DNA from: DATCVR01 sp036566745
GTDB lineage: Bacteria > Actinomycetota > Actinomycetes > Jiangellales > Jiangellaceae
Length of the DNA: 29,409 nt
Direction: 5' to 3'
NCBI GenBank assembly: GCA_036566745.1
Contig: DATCVR010000345.1
Span: 1 to 29,409 of the forward strand
Made by a program: the position numbers and the translations under genes. Positions within the stretch are counted from its first letter, which is position 1. Each line of letters opens with the position of its first letter. Below are positions 22,538 through 29,409 of the stretch, one piece after another. The notes beneath the pieces were generated by a model. That model saw only the letters and a program-made list of their open reading frames with translations. It was not told where the DNA came from and ran no database searches.

Positions 22538-22567
22538 GCCCACGATCGTCGACGACGCGCGCCCGGC

Positions 22568-23821
22568 CTACCGGCGAGAATCGGCCGCGGCGTTGGGCGA
22601 CGCACGACGTCCTCGCGGCGGGAGCCACCGCGGCACGCACCCCGCGACCAGCGCCAGCGGCACCATCAGCGCCATCGCCATCACCGACGTCGTGACCCAC
22701 GCCGAGCCGATGGCGAAGCCGGCGAACACGGCCACGGCGAACGTCTCACTCGCCAGGCCCGCCACCGAGGTCACGGTCGCGCGAGCCGGCCCGCGGACCG
22801 CATCCTGCACCCGGGCCTCGATGACGATCATGACGTTCGCCGCGACGCCGTAGCCGGCCCCGAGAGCGGCGAAGCCCAGCCAGCCGCCGGCGTAGACCCC
22901 CCACGCCATCGACGCCGCGGCGACGACCAGCGCGCCGGCGATCGTCCGCCCACGCATGCCGGCGGTCCGGCCCGCGAGCGAGGTGCCGATCGCCTGGCCG
23001 ACGATCGTCAGGGCGAGCAACAAGGGGATCTGGTCGATGCCGGCCCCCTGCTCGCGAGCGACCAGTGGGAAGTACTCGTCGAAGGCCAGCAGGCCGGTCA
23101 CCAGCGCGACCAGGAGCACCCCGCGGCGCACCAGCCGCTCACGGGTCACCTCGGCGACGCCCGCACGGAGCATCGCGAGGTAACGACGGAGCACGCCGCC
23201 GGTTCCCTCGGCGGTCCCGTCGGCGGTGATGTCGCCCGTCTCGTCGGACTCGGCGACCCTGGCTGCCACCGGCAGCCCAGCCGCGATCACCGCCTGGCCG
23301 ACGGCGACCGCCACGCTGACCCATCCCAGCAGCGGATACCCGCCGAGGGAGAACAGCGGGGCGGCCGCGATGGTGGCGACGAGGGTGGCGATCATCGATC
23401 CGGAGTTCGCCCAGCCCGAGACCCGCGCGTACTGACCGTCGGCGTCGAGGGCCGCCAGCTCGTCGTAGAGCAGCGCCTCGAACGTGCCCGACATCAGGGC
23501 GTTTCCCACGCCCCAGAGCACGAATCCGGCCGCGAACCCCGGATACGACGGAGCCACGATCCACGTCGAGAAGGCGGCGGCGTTGAGCAGCGCGCTGAGG
23601 ACGAGCAGCGCACGACGGGACACGGTGTCGGCCCAGGCGCCGGACGGAACCTCCATGACGAAGGCCGTCACCGACCAGATGACCAGCAGCGACGAGACCT
23701 CCGCCGCCGACAGGCCGGAGTCGCGGAAGAGCAGCGCGTAGACGGCGTACAGCGGGACGAGGTCGGCGACCGAGTAGAAGCCGACCGCGCGGGCGGCCAG
23801 GCGGCGCACCGGGGCGGTCAC
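22568..23821 (-). CDS. Major facilitator superfamily (MFS) transporter
   Basis: A 417-residue membrane protein with about twelve predicted segments. The loop 2-3 motif is AFVMEVPSGAWADTVSRRALLVLSA, matching the MFS G-x-x-x-D-x-x-x-R-R pattern. A polar central loop (about 196-225, rich in Asp, Glu, Thr and Gly) separates the halves. FEALLYDEL in the middle is common in exporters of the DHA/enterobactin-like group. It probably expels a small molecule, unknown here. The start is a GTG with GGAG 6 bases upstream. It heads a minus-strand run with the SDR and the GlxA-type regulator. Confidence 0.92.
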   Translation of the reverse strand: MTAPVRRLAARAVGFYSVADLVPLYAVYALLFRDSGLSAAEVSSLLVIWSVTAFVMEVPSGAWADTVSRRALLVLSALLNAAAFSTWIVAPSYPGFAAGFVLWGVGNALMSGTFEALLYDELAALDADGQYARVSGWANSGSMIATLVATIAAAPLFSLGGYPLLGWVSVAVAVGQAVIAAGLPVAARVAESDETGDITADGTAEGTGGVLRRYLAMLRAGVAEVTRERLVRRGVLLVALVTGLLAFDEYFPLVAREQGAGIDQIPLLLALTIVGQAIGTSLAGRTAGMRGRTIAGALVVAAASMAWGVYAGGWLGFAALGAGYGVAANVMIVIEARVQDAVRGPARATVTSVAGLASETFAVAVFAGFAIGSAWVTTSVMAMALMVPLALVAGCVPRWLPPRGRRASPNAAADSRR

Positions 23822-24071
23822 GACCGGCTCCGGCGTGCGACGTGGTCAGCGACCGAAGGGTGACCAGCGCGTGGAACCGAGATGGGGCAGTGACGAGGTC
23901 AAGGCTGGGCTGCGGTGTAGCGCATGGTCCAAACGTGGCGACGGACGCGGCAGGCTGTCAACCCATTTCGGCCGGACAGGTCGGCCATCCCCCGCGGCGT
24001 CCCCCGGCCGTGGGCGGCGATCACTCCCTCGGGGGAGGTGAGCGGCCCGACGGAGCCGCAAGCATCGAACC
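23822..24071. other. 250-base divergent region between MFS and UbiA genes
   Basis: No gene was recognised. TGGTCA (23843-23848) and TGACCA (23861-23866) form a perfect inverted repeat with a 12-base spacer, 22 bases before the MFS start; it may be an operator. A CTCCC/GGGAG stem lies near 24025-24038. No good -35/-10 pair was found for either gene. A frame that crosses this region on the plus strand overlaps the UbiA gene in another register and is not supported. Confidence 0.35.
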
Positions 24072-25055
24072 ATGCCGAACGTGCGGACCCGTGCGTCGAC
24101 CGGGCCTCCTCAGCCGTCCCCATCCTCGCCCCCGGCCCCGCCTCCGGAACCCTCGCGCCAGCCGTCGCCGACGCCGCTGGTGTCCTTCCTCCGAGATCTC
24201 TGGGCCGTGGGACGGCCGTGCTTCTGGCCGGTCTCGCTGCTTCCGTACTACCTCGGCTTCGTGCTGGCGACGCATCGACTGGTGCCGTCGTGGGCGCAGT
24301 TCCCGGCGGTGGCCGCCGGGGCCGTGGTGATCGGGCCGCTCCTGTGGCTGTCCGTGCTGGCAGTCAACGACGCACACGACCTCCACGGCGACCGCCTCAA
24401 TCCGCGCAAGGCCGGCACGCCGCTGACCAGCGGACGGATGTCGGTGACGACGGCGCGGCAGATCGCCGGCGTGGCCGGGCTCACCGCGGTCGCCGTGGCC
24501 ACGACGGTGGGTCTGGCGTTCGCCGCCGGAACGCTGCTGGCGGTGGTCGTCGGCTGGCTCTACAGCGCTCCACCGGCCCGGCTCAAGGCACGCGCGGGCG
24601 CCGACGTGGCGGTCAACGCGATCGCGCTCGGGGTGCTCGGGCCGGTGGCCGGCTGGATCGTGGTGCGCCCGGTCGCCGGGTTCCCGTGGGTGGTGGCGGC
24701 GCTGGGGGTGCTGGTGGGTGCGGCGCTCTACCTCCCGACGACCCTCGCCGACCTGCGGGCCGACCGGGCCAGCGGCTACGCGACCATCGCGGTGCGACTC
24801 GGGCCCAGCCGGACCCGCCGGTGGGGCATGGCGGCATGGACCGCGGCAGCCGCCCTCTCGATCGTCCTCGCCGCCGCCGACGAGGTCATCCCGCGCCGCA
24901 TGCTCGTGCTCGAGCTGGTGATGGCGCCAGTGTTGGTCGCCGCGTATCCACGACTGGCCCGCACCGAACGGTCGTTCCGCGGCGTCGTGGTGCTGGCGTC
25001 GTTGTTCCTGATCCCGAGCGTGACGTTCGCGCTGAGTTACACCGGCGTGTGGTGA
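24072..25055 (+). CDS. UbiA family prenyltransferase
   Basis: A 327-residue membrane enzyme that transfers a prenyl chain to an aromatic or similar acceptor. The first aspartate-rich motif is Asn99-Asp100-x-x-Asp103-x-x-x-Asp107 in VNDAHDLHGDRLN; the second is Asp227-x-x-x-Asp231 in LADLRADRASGYATIAVRLG. Both bind magnesium and the prenyl diphosphate. About eight or nine membrane segments follow. The first 35 residues are rich in Pro and Ser and are not typical. A GTG at 24180 would remove them and start just before SFLRDLWAVGRPCFW, so the start is uncertain; neither has a clear ribosome binding site. No quinone or isoprenoid gene is near, so the acceptor is unknown. Convergent with the next gene. 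Confidence 0.88.
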   Translation: MPNVRTRASTGPPQPSPSSPPAPPPEPSRQPSPTPLVSFLRDLWAVGRPCFWPVSLLPYYLGFVLATHRLVPSWAQFPAVAAGAVVIGPLLWLSVLAVNDAHDLHGDRLNPRKAGTPLTSGRMSVTTARQIAGVAGLTAVAVATTVGLAFAAGTLLAVVVGWLYSAPPARLKARAGADVAVNAIALGVLGPVAGWIVVRPVAGFPWVVAALGVLVGAALYLPTTLADLRADRASGYATIAVRLGPSRTRRWGMAAWTAAAALSIVLAAADEVIPRRMLVLELVMAPVLVAAYPRLARTERSFRGVVVLASLFLIPSVTFALSYTGVW

Positions 25056-25064
25056 CCGCTGCGA

Positions 25065-25691
25065 TCACTGGACGATCTGGGCGTGCCAGGCCGTGAGGTC
25101 GACCTCGCCGGTGGTGCCGAGGTCGACGTCGGCCGGGACGATCTGGGACGCGCCACCGGGTACCGGCATCACGTCCAGGTAGGCGCCGGTGACGATGTCG
25201 CCGTCGGTGACCGTGCCCGCCCACGACACCACGGCCAGCACACTGGCACCGGGCTCGACGCTGAGCGGCGCCGGCCCCGGATCGATCGCCATGTACGACG
25301 ACCCGCGGGTGACGGTGAGCTCGAGGGGCGCCAGCGCGGGGTCCAGGAGCGTAACGTCCGGGTAGCCCTCGACCTGCCGGGTCACGTCGTCGAGATTGGT
25401 GAGCCGGAGCACGACCGCCCGATGTCCCAGCGCGGCCTCGACCGGCCCGGCCGACACGACGAGACCTGACTCCGGCGGAGCGGGCAGGACGGGCGTCGCG
25501 GACGGCGATGCGGTCGGCGACGCGGACGGCGACTCCGGCGGCGCGGTCGGCCGGGAGTCCGACGAGGGCGGCACCGCGACGGAGCTCGGGTCGATGTCGG
25601 CGCCGGCACATCCCCCGGCAGCGAAGCTCAGGGCCGCGATCACGGACAGACCGGCCCACTTCGCCCGATGAGCCTGAACTGTCGCTGTCAC
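25065..25691 (-). CDS. DUF4232 domain lipoprotein
   Basis: A 208-residue exported protein. The GTG start gives a signal peptide (MTATVQAHRAKWAG, then LSVIAALSFAAGGC) with Cys28 as probable lipid site; the lipobox is weak. A Pro/Ser/Ala-rich linker (SPSASPTASPSATP) follows. The C-terminal DUF4232 domain (about 80-208) is recognised by LGHRAVVLRLTNLDDVTRQVEGYPDVTLLD and by VEPGASVLAVVSWAG. The family is common on actinobacterial surfaces and has no known activity. The start is 6 bases from a TATCGT -10 box, with no ribosome binding site, so the mRNA is probably leaderless. Its stop is 9 bases from the convergent UbiA stop. Confidence 0.85.
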   Translation of the reverse strand: MTATVQAHRAKWAGLSVIAALSFAAGGCAGADIDPSSVAVPPSSDSRPTAPPESPSASPTASPSATPVLPAPPESGLVVSAGPVEAALGHRAVVLRLTNLDDVTRQVEGYPDVTLLDPALAPLELTVTRGSSYMAIDPGPAPLSVEPGASVLAVVSWAGTVTDGDIVTGAYLDVMPVPGGASQIVPADVDLGTTGEVDLTAWHAQIVQ

Positions 25692-25697
25692 CCCCGA

Positions 25698-25703
25698 ACG
25701 ATA
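25698..25703 (-). promoter_or_regulatory. -10 box placed for a leaderless DUF4232 mRNA
   Basis: TATCGT on the minus strand, followed by exactly 6 bases and the GTG at 25691. A perfect 10-bp palindrome, TGACCGGTCA (25726-25735), lies 22 bases further upstream and may be a regulatory site shared with the divergent plus-strand pair. Confidence 0.5.
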
Positions 25704-25812
25704 CCGATCACCGCACACGCGACGTTGACCGGTCACAGAGGTCGCCTCCCCAATGCCTACATCGGGTGGCCGGACCCATATCGGCCGACCCACGACTCCG
25801 AGGAGCACAGCC

Positions 25813-26805
25813 ATGACGACGCACGTCGACAGCCCGGACCTCGCCGAGCTGAAGACGACCAGACTCAGATACATCGCCGCCGCCCGGACGCTGGCCGGTG
25901 CGACGAGCGCCTGGGCCGAGCGGGCCACCTCCGCTCAGTCGGCGATGGCCGAGGTCGCGCGCCGAGGCGAGGCCGCCGCCGCGGCGGCCGAGGCGTGGAA
26001 ACCCAAGCCGGAACTGGCTGAGGAGATCACCCGGCTGGCCACCGAAGGCGCCCAGCTGGCCGACCAGCTCGACCAGCTCCGCGGACCGGGTCACCAGATC
26101 ATCGGCGACGCCGACGATCTGGTCCGGAGCGCGCCCGCCACCCGGACCGGCATCATGACCTGGCAGCGCCAGTTCGACGACATCCAGCGGCTGTCCAACG
26201 AGGAAGCCGCCGACAGCTTGCCGGCCGAGTCCCGCCGGATCACCGAGCGGGCCGAAGCACTGCGCACGGTGGTCGACACCGTGCGCGAGAACGACCTGCT
26301 GCGGAGCACGATGGCACTGCTCTCGCTGAAGTTCAGCGCCTTCCGGACCCGCGACGTCGCCGCGACCTCCACCGGACAGGTGGTGACCGACGTGGCGCGT
26401 CATGCCGACCGCGTCGACCGGGTGGTCGAACGGATCGCGATGGTCATGACGGCGGTGCCCCGGCAGACCCGGACGATCACCGCGCGGCTGGGCAGCAGCC
26501 TTCGGGCCATCCGCGTCATGCACACGCGGGCCGGCGAACTCGTCCGGCTCCAGCGGTCCATGGCCGATCAGGTCAGCTCGGCCAGCCGGGAGAGTGCCTG
26601 GCAACGCGGGCGCCAGATGCCCGATCGGGTCGAGGAGCAGTCCGAGCTGGTCACCGACCTCGGCGACGTCGTGCTGCGGCTGCAGGAACTCGCCCGCAGG
26701 ATCCCCGCCGTCACGACAGCGGTCGTCGCGCAGTTCGATGCGGCCATCGCGCGCGCTCAGGCGGGCCCCGGGCTCCGGCCCGCCCACGAAGGCGGACCGT
26801 CGTGA
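25813..26805 (+). CDS. Unknown helix-rich, cysteine-free protein (first of a coupled pair)
   Basis: I do not recognise this 330-residue protein. It has no signal peptide, membrane segment or cysteine. It is rich in Ala, Arg, Glu, Gln and Thr with heptad-like spacing, for example EEITRLATEGAQLADQLDQL and DVARHADRVDRVVERIAMVM, so long helices or coiled coils are likely throughout. Tryptophans are few and spaced (W34, W62, W117). The ATG follows AGGAG (25801-25805) by 7 bases. Its stop overlaps the next start by GTGA, so the two proteins are translated together and may form a complex. The N-terminal layout (A-x-x-A-W, then DADDL and a T-W pair) resembles that of the partner, which may make them distant paralogues. 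No enzyme motif was found. Confidence 0.85.
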   Translation: MTTHVDSPDLAELKTTRLRYIAAARTLAGATSAWAERATSAQSAMAEVARRGEAAAAAAEAWKPKPELAEEITRLATEGAQLADQLDQLRGPGHQIIGDADDLVRSAPATRTGIMTWQRQFDDIQRLSNEEAADSLPAESRRITERAEALRTVVDTVRENDLLRSTMALLSLKFSAFRTRDVAATSTGQVVTDVARHADRVDRVVERIAMVMTAVPRQTRTITARLGSSLRAIRVMHTRAGELVRLQRSMADQVSSASRESAWQRGRQMPDRVEEQSELVTDLGDVVLRLQELARRIPAVTTAVVAQFDAAIARAQAGPGLRPAHEGGPS

Positions 26806-28064
26806 CGGCCGAGGTCAACCACGTCGCGCTGGCCCAGGACGAGCTCAGAGCAGTCCGGGCGACGATGAGCGGTGCGGTGCAGGCCGTCGGCGAGGCGGTC
26901 ACGGCATGGCTCGGCCACAGCCGGCGCATGGTCGCGGCCATACGCCCGTTTCCCGCGTACACCCAGCGGATGCACGCCCAGCTGACCGGCTTCGAGGGCG
27001 CCACCGATGCGCTGGCCGACGACATCGACGCGTGGTCCGCGTCCGGATCGGACATCGCGACAGGTGCCGCGACGTGGAACCTCAACGCCAAACGGTCACT
27101 CCATGAGCTTCTGGAGTTCATCGCCGCTCGCGACGCCTTCGCCGAGACCCTCGGACCCTGGAAGGACGGCGTCGACCTCGTCGCCGACGACCTCGGTGCC
27201 TGGAAGGACGCTCCGGCCGCGGTGACCGCGTCGCTGGACGAGATGCGCGCCGTCGCGACCCGGCTGGCCCAGCTCGATCCGGCCGTCACCGGCGGCCTGC
27301 CCCGAGCCGTCTCGGCGGTGGTGACGGAGACGACCGGCGAGGCTCGGGCGATCACGACGAGGACCGGCCGGGCTCGCGCCAGGACGAGGATGTTCGGCCT
27401 GCGGGTGAAGAACTCGCAGAACCGGATGGCCGCCGTGCGCCGCACAGGCGTGTCCGGCGTCGACGACCTCGCCGAGGCGATCGCCGCGATGGACCAGTTC
27501 AGCGCGGACGCGGCCGAACTGACCCGGATCGCGGACGAGTTCCAGAGGACCACCGACGCCATGAAGGCCCTGGTCGCCGAGCTCGACACCCCGATCGGCG
27601 ACGTCGCGGACATGGCGACCGAGATGGCGACCACGATCACCTCTGCCTCGGCGACCGTCGAGTCCGAGCAGAACCTGCTGATCGAGTCGGCCGACGCCGC
27701 ACGGGCCCAGATCGAGGAGAAGCGGCGGCGTCTGGACTACCTGCACCGGACGGGCACCCGGGCCGGCCGCGTGATGGACAACGTCCTGGACGCGGGCGAC
27801 GCCCTGAGCGCGGAGGTCGTCCGGCGGGCGGACGAGACGTTCAGACGGGTCGTCGCGAAGATCCCGGCGCGCTGGATCACCTGGGCCGACCACGCGGGTG
27901 ACGTCCTGCTCGAGCACGCCGACGTGCTGCGGTTCGAGGCGGACGCGCAGCTCCAGCGGGCGGCTTCACGGCTGCCGACAGTGCTCTTCTTCCCGCTGAG
28001 CCGCCAGCACCTGGTCTACCGGACGATCACGGACGATCTCGGCGTCTGGAACGACGAGAAGTAG
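26802..28064 (+). CDS. Unknown helix-rich, cysteine-free protein with repeated D-D-[LI]-x-x-W motif
   Basis: A 420-residue protein that I do not recognise. It is predicted almost fully helical, with no cysteine, signal peptide or clear membrane helix. A short motif recurs: DDIDAWSA (73-80), ETLGPWKD (115-122), DDLGAWKD (129-136) and DDLGVWND (411-418, four residues from... the extreme C-terminus). Two copies are 14 residues apart. An Arg-rich stretch lies near 187-212 (TTRTGRARARTRMFGLRVK), and a hydrophobic patch, TVLFFPLSRQHLVY, precedes the final motif. The GTG start overlaps the stop of the preceding gene (26802-26805). The gene is convergent with dnaB with 9 bases between stops. Function unknown; a structural or scaffold role is a guess. 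Confidence 0.85.
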   Translation: MTAEVNHVALAQDELRAVRATMSGAVQAVGEAVTAWLGHSRRMVAAIRPFPAYTQRMHAQLTGFEGATDALADDIDAWSASGSDIATGAATWNLNAKRSLHELLEFIAARDAFAETLGPWKDGVDLVADDLGAWKDAPAAVTASLDEMRAVATRLAQLDPAVTGGLPRAVSAVVTETTGEARAITTRTGRARARTRMFGLRVKNSQNRMAAVRRTGVSGVDDLAEAIAAMDQFSADAAELTRIADEFQRTTDAMKALVAELDTPIGDVADMATEMATTITSASATVESEQNLLIESADAARAQIEEKRRRLDYLHRTGTRAGRVMDNVLDAGDALSAEVVRRADETFRRVVAKIPARWITWADHAGDVLLEHADVLRFEADAQLQRAASRLPTVLFFPLSRQHLVYRTITDDLGVWNDEK

Positions 28065-28073
28065 GTCGCCGCG

Positions 28074-29409
28074 TCACTGGGCCATGTCGACGAAGCGGCT
28101 GTAGTGGCCCTGGAAGGCGACCGTGATGGTGGCTGTGGGGCCGTTGCGGTGCTTGGCCACGATGAAGTCGGCCTCACCCGCGCGGGGGGACTCCTTCTCG
28201 TAGGCGTCCTCGCGGTGCAGCAGGACCACCATGTCGGCGTCCTGCTCGATGGAGCCGGACTCGCGCAGGTCGGAGAGCATGGGCTTCTTGTCCTGGCGCT
28301 GTTCGGGACCACGGTTGAGCTGGCTGATAGCGATGACCGGCACCTCGAGCTCCTTGGCCAGCAGCTTGAGGTGACGGGAGAACTCGGAGACCTCCTGCTG
28401 GCGGCTCTCGACTCGCTTGCCGCTGGTCATCAGCTGCATGTAGTCGATGATCACCAGCCGGAGGTCGTTGCGCTGCTTGAGCCGCCGGCACTTGGCGCGG
28501 ATCTCCATCATCGTCATGTTCGGGGAGTCGTCGATGTAGAGCGGCGCGCTGGAGACCTCGCCGGTGCTGCGGGCGATGCGGTTCCAGTCGTCGTCGGTCA
28601 TCTGGCCGGAGCGCATGTGGTGGAGCGGGACCTTGGCCTCGGCCGAGAGAAGGCGCATGGTGATCTCGTTGCGGCTCATCTCGAGGGAGAAGATCACCGC
28701 CGGCAGCTGGTGCTTGATCGAGGCCGCGCGGGCGATGTCGAGGCCGAGGGTGGACTTGCCCACGGCGGGGCGCGCGGCGAGGATCACGAGCTGGCCGGAG
28801 TGGAGCCCGTTGGTGAGCGCGTCGAGGTCGGCGAAGCCGGTGGGCACGCCGACCATCTGGCCGCCACGCGACCCGATGGCCTCGATCTCGTCGAGTGCGC
28901 CCTCCATGATGTCGGAGAGCGGCAGGTAGTCCTCGGACGCGCGGCGTTCGGTGACCGCGTAGACCTCGGCCTGGGCCCGGTCGACGACGTCGTCGGCATC
29001 GCCGTCGCCGCCGTAACCCATCTGGACGATGCGGGTGCCCGCCTCGACCAGCCGGCGCAGGATGGCCCGTTCGCGCACGATGTCGGCGTAGAAGCCGGCG
29101 TTGGCCGCGGATGGCACGGACGAGACGAGGGTGTGGAGGTACGGAGCGCCGCCCACCCGGCCCAGCTCGCCGCGCTTCTGCAGCTCGGCGGAGACGGTGA
29201 CGGCGTCGGCCGGCTCGCCACGACCGTAGAGGTCGAGGACGGCCTCGTAGATGGACTCGTGGGCGGGACGGTAGAAGTCGTGGCCACGCAGGATCTCGAC
29301 GACGTCGGCCACGGCGTCCTTGGACAACAACATGCCACCGAGCACGGACTGCTCGGCCGCGACGTCCTGTGGCGGTGTGCGGCCGTACTCGGCTGGTGGC
29401 GCTTCGTCG
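28074..29409 (-). CDS. dnaB: Replicative DNA helicase DnaB (5' end beyond window)
   Basis: The frame enters from the right edge (PPQDVAAEQSVLGGMLLSK) and ends at 28074; about 444 residues are visible and only a short N-terminal piece is missing. It is the hexameric ATP-driven helicase that unwinds DNA at the replication fork. The N-terminal helical domain (about 20-130) is followed by the RecA-like core: GVPTGFADLDALTNGL, Walker A ARPAVGKST, VIFSLEMSRNEI, Walker B LVIIDYMQLM, VIAISQLNRGPEQR and LRESGSIEQDADMVVLLHR. The end is FIVAKHRNGPT and a short tail. No intein interrupts the visible part, although intein insertion at Walker A is common in actinobacteria. A GTG at 29345 is internal, not the start. 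Constitutive housekeeping gene. Confidence 0.97.
   Translation of the reverse strand, partial: DEAPPAEYGRTPPQDVAAEQSVLGGMLLSKDAVADVVEILRGHDFYRPAHESIYEAVLDLYGRGEPADAVTVSAELQKRGELGRVGGAPYLHTLVSSVPSAANAGFYADIVRERAILRRLVEAGTRIVQMGYGGDGDADDVVDRAQAEVYAVTERRASEDYLPLSDIMEGALDEIEAIGSRGGQMVGVPTGFADLDALTNGLHSGQLVILAARPAVGKSTLGLDIARAASIKHQLPAVIFSLEMSRNEITMRLLSAEAKVPLHHMRSGQMTDDDWNRIARSTGEVSSAPLYIDDSPNMTMMEIRAKCRRLKQRNDLRLVIIDYMQLMTSGKRVESRQQEVSEFSRHLKLLAKELEVPVIAISQLNRGPEQRQDKKPMLSDLRESGSIEQDADMVVLLHREDAYEKESPRAGEADFIVAKHRNGPTATITVAFQGHYSRFVDMAQ

Noticed and set aside
23924..25096. Plus-strand frame crossing the UbiA gene
   Set aside because: Only the other register gives the NDxxDxxxD and DxxxD prenyltransferase motifs and membrane segments.
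28074..29409. Intein inside DnaB
   Set aside because: The helicase motifs run without interruption through Walker A and B, so none is present in the visible part.
1..29409. CRISPR array, tRNA, rRNA or complete prophage
   Set aside because: No regular repeat-spacer pattern, cloverleaf with conserved T-loop, rRNA segment or phage gene was seen on either strand.

Overview
The window is high-GC DNA with very dense coding, GTG starts, ATGA/GTGA stop-start overlaps and actinobacterial gene families. It looks like chromosomal DNA of an actinobacterium, perhaps near Nocardioidaceae/Propionibacteriales; this is inferred from gene content and style, not from a marker gene. The right edge holds the replicative helicase gene dnaB, truncated by the window. 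No rRNA, tRNA, CRISPR array, phage or intact insertion sequence was seen.

Layout. (1) 1-2401: a TetR regulator (cut by the left edge) diverges from a DrrA/DrrB-type ABC exporter, with a perfect 17-bp inverted repeat between them. (2) 2498-5983: a zinc-ribbon/membrane/discoidin-like protein, a VOC protein, a tandem DUF1540 Cys protein, an AEC transporter and a MerB-like protein that keeps the organomercurial-lyase Cys/Asp/Cys spacing. (3) 6386-9188: a WYL regulator diverges from a second drug-type ABC exporter, followed by two striking hairpins. (4) 9327-13129 (minus): AhpD-like protein, AlkZ/YcaQ-type HTH_42 protein, GH63 glucosylglycerate-hydrolase-like enzyme and a solitary DNA methyltransferase. 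A MocR regulator diverges from the head of this run. (5) 14719-19182: a beta-propeller lipoprotein, a DUF6624 protein with a probable CTG start, an Lrp regulator and a divergent SMP-30/gluconolactonase gene broken by one extra G. (6) 19226-23821 (minus): MFS, SDR, GlxA-type AraC regulator, DJ-1/PfpI and DUF5701. (7) 24072-28064: a UbiA prenyltransferase, a DUF4232 lipoprotein and a translationally coupled pair of cysteine-free, helix-rich proteins of unknown function. (8) 28074-29409: dnaB.

Regulation. Four regulator/target pairs are divergent with symmetric sites between them (TetR/ABC, WYL/ABC, MocR/AhpD, Lrp/SMP-30). At least five genes have a TANNNT -10 box only 6-7 bases from the start codon, the layout expected of leaderless mRNAs; three more have it 8-9 bases away. 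The best candidate for something undescribed is the coupled pair at 25813-28064, the second of which carries a recurring D-D-[LI]-x-x-W motif.
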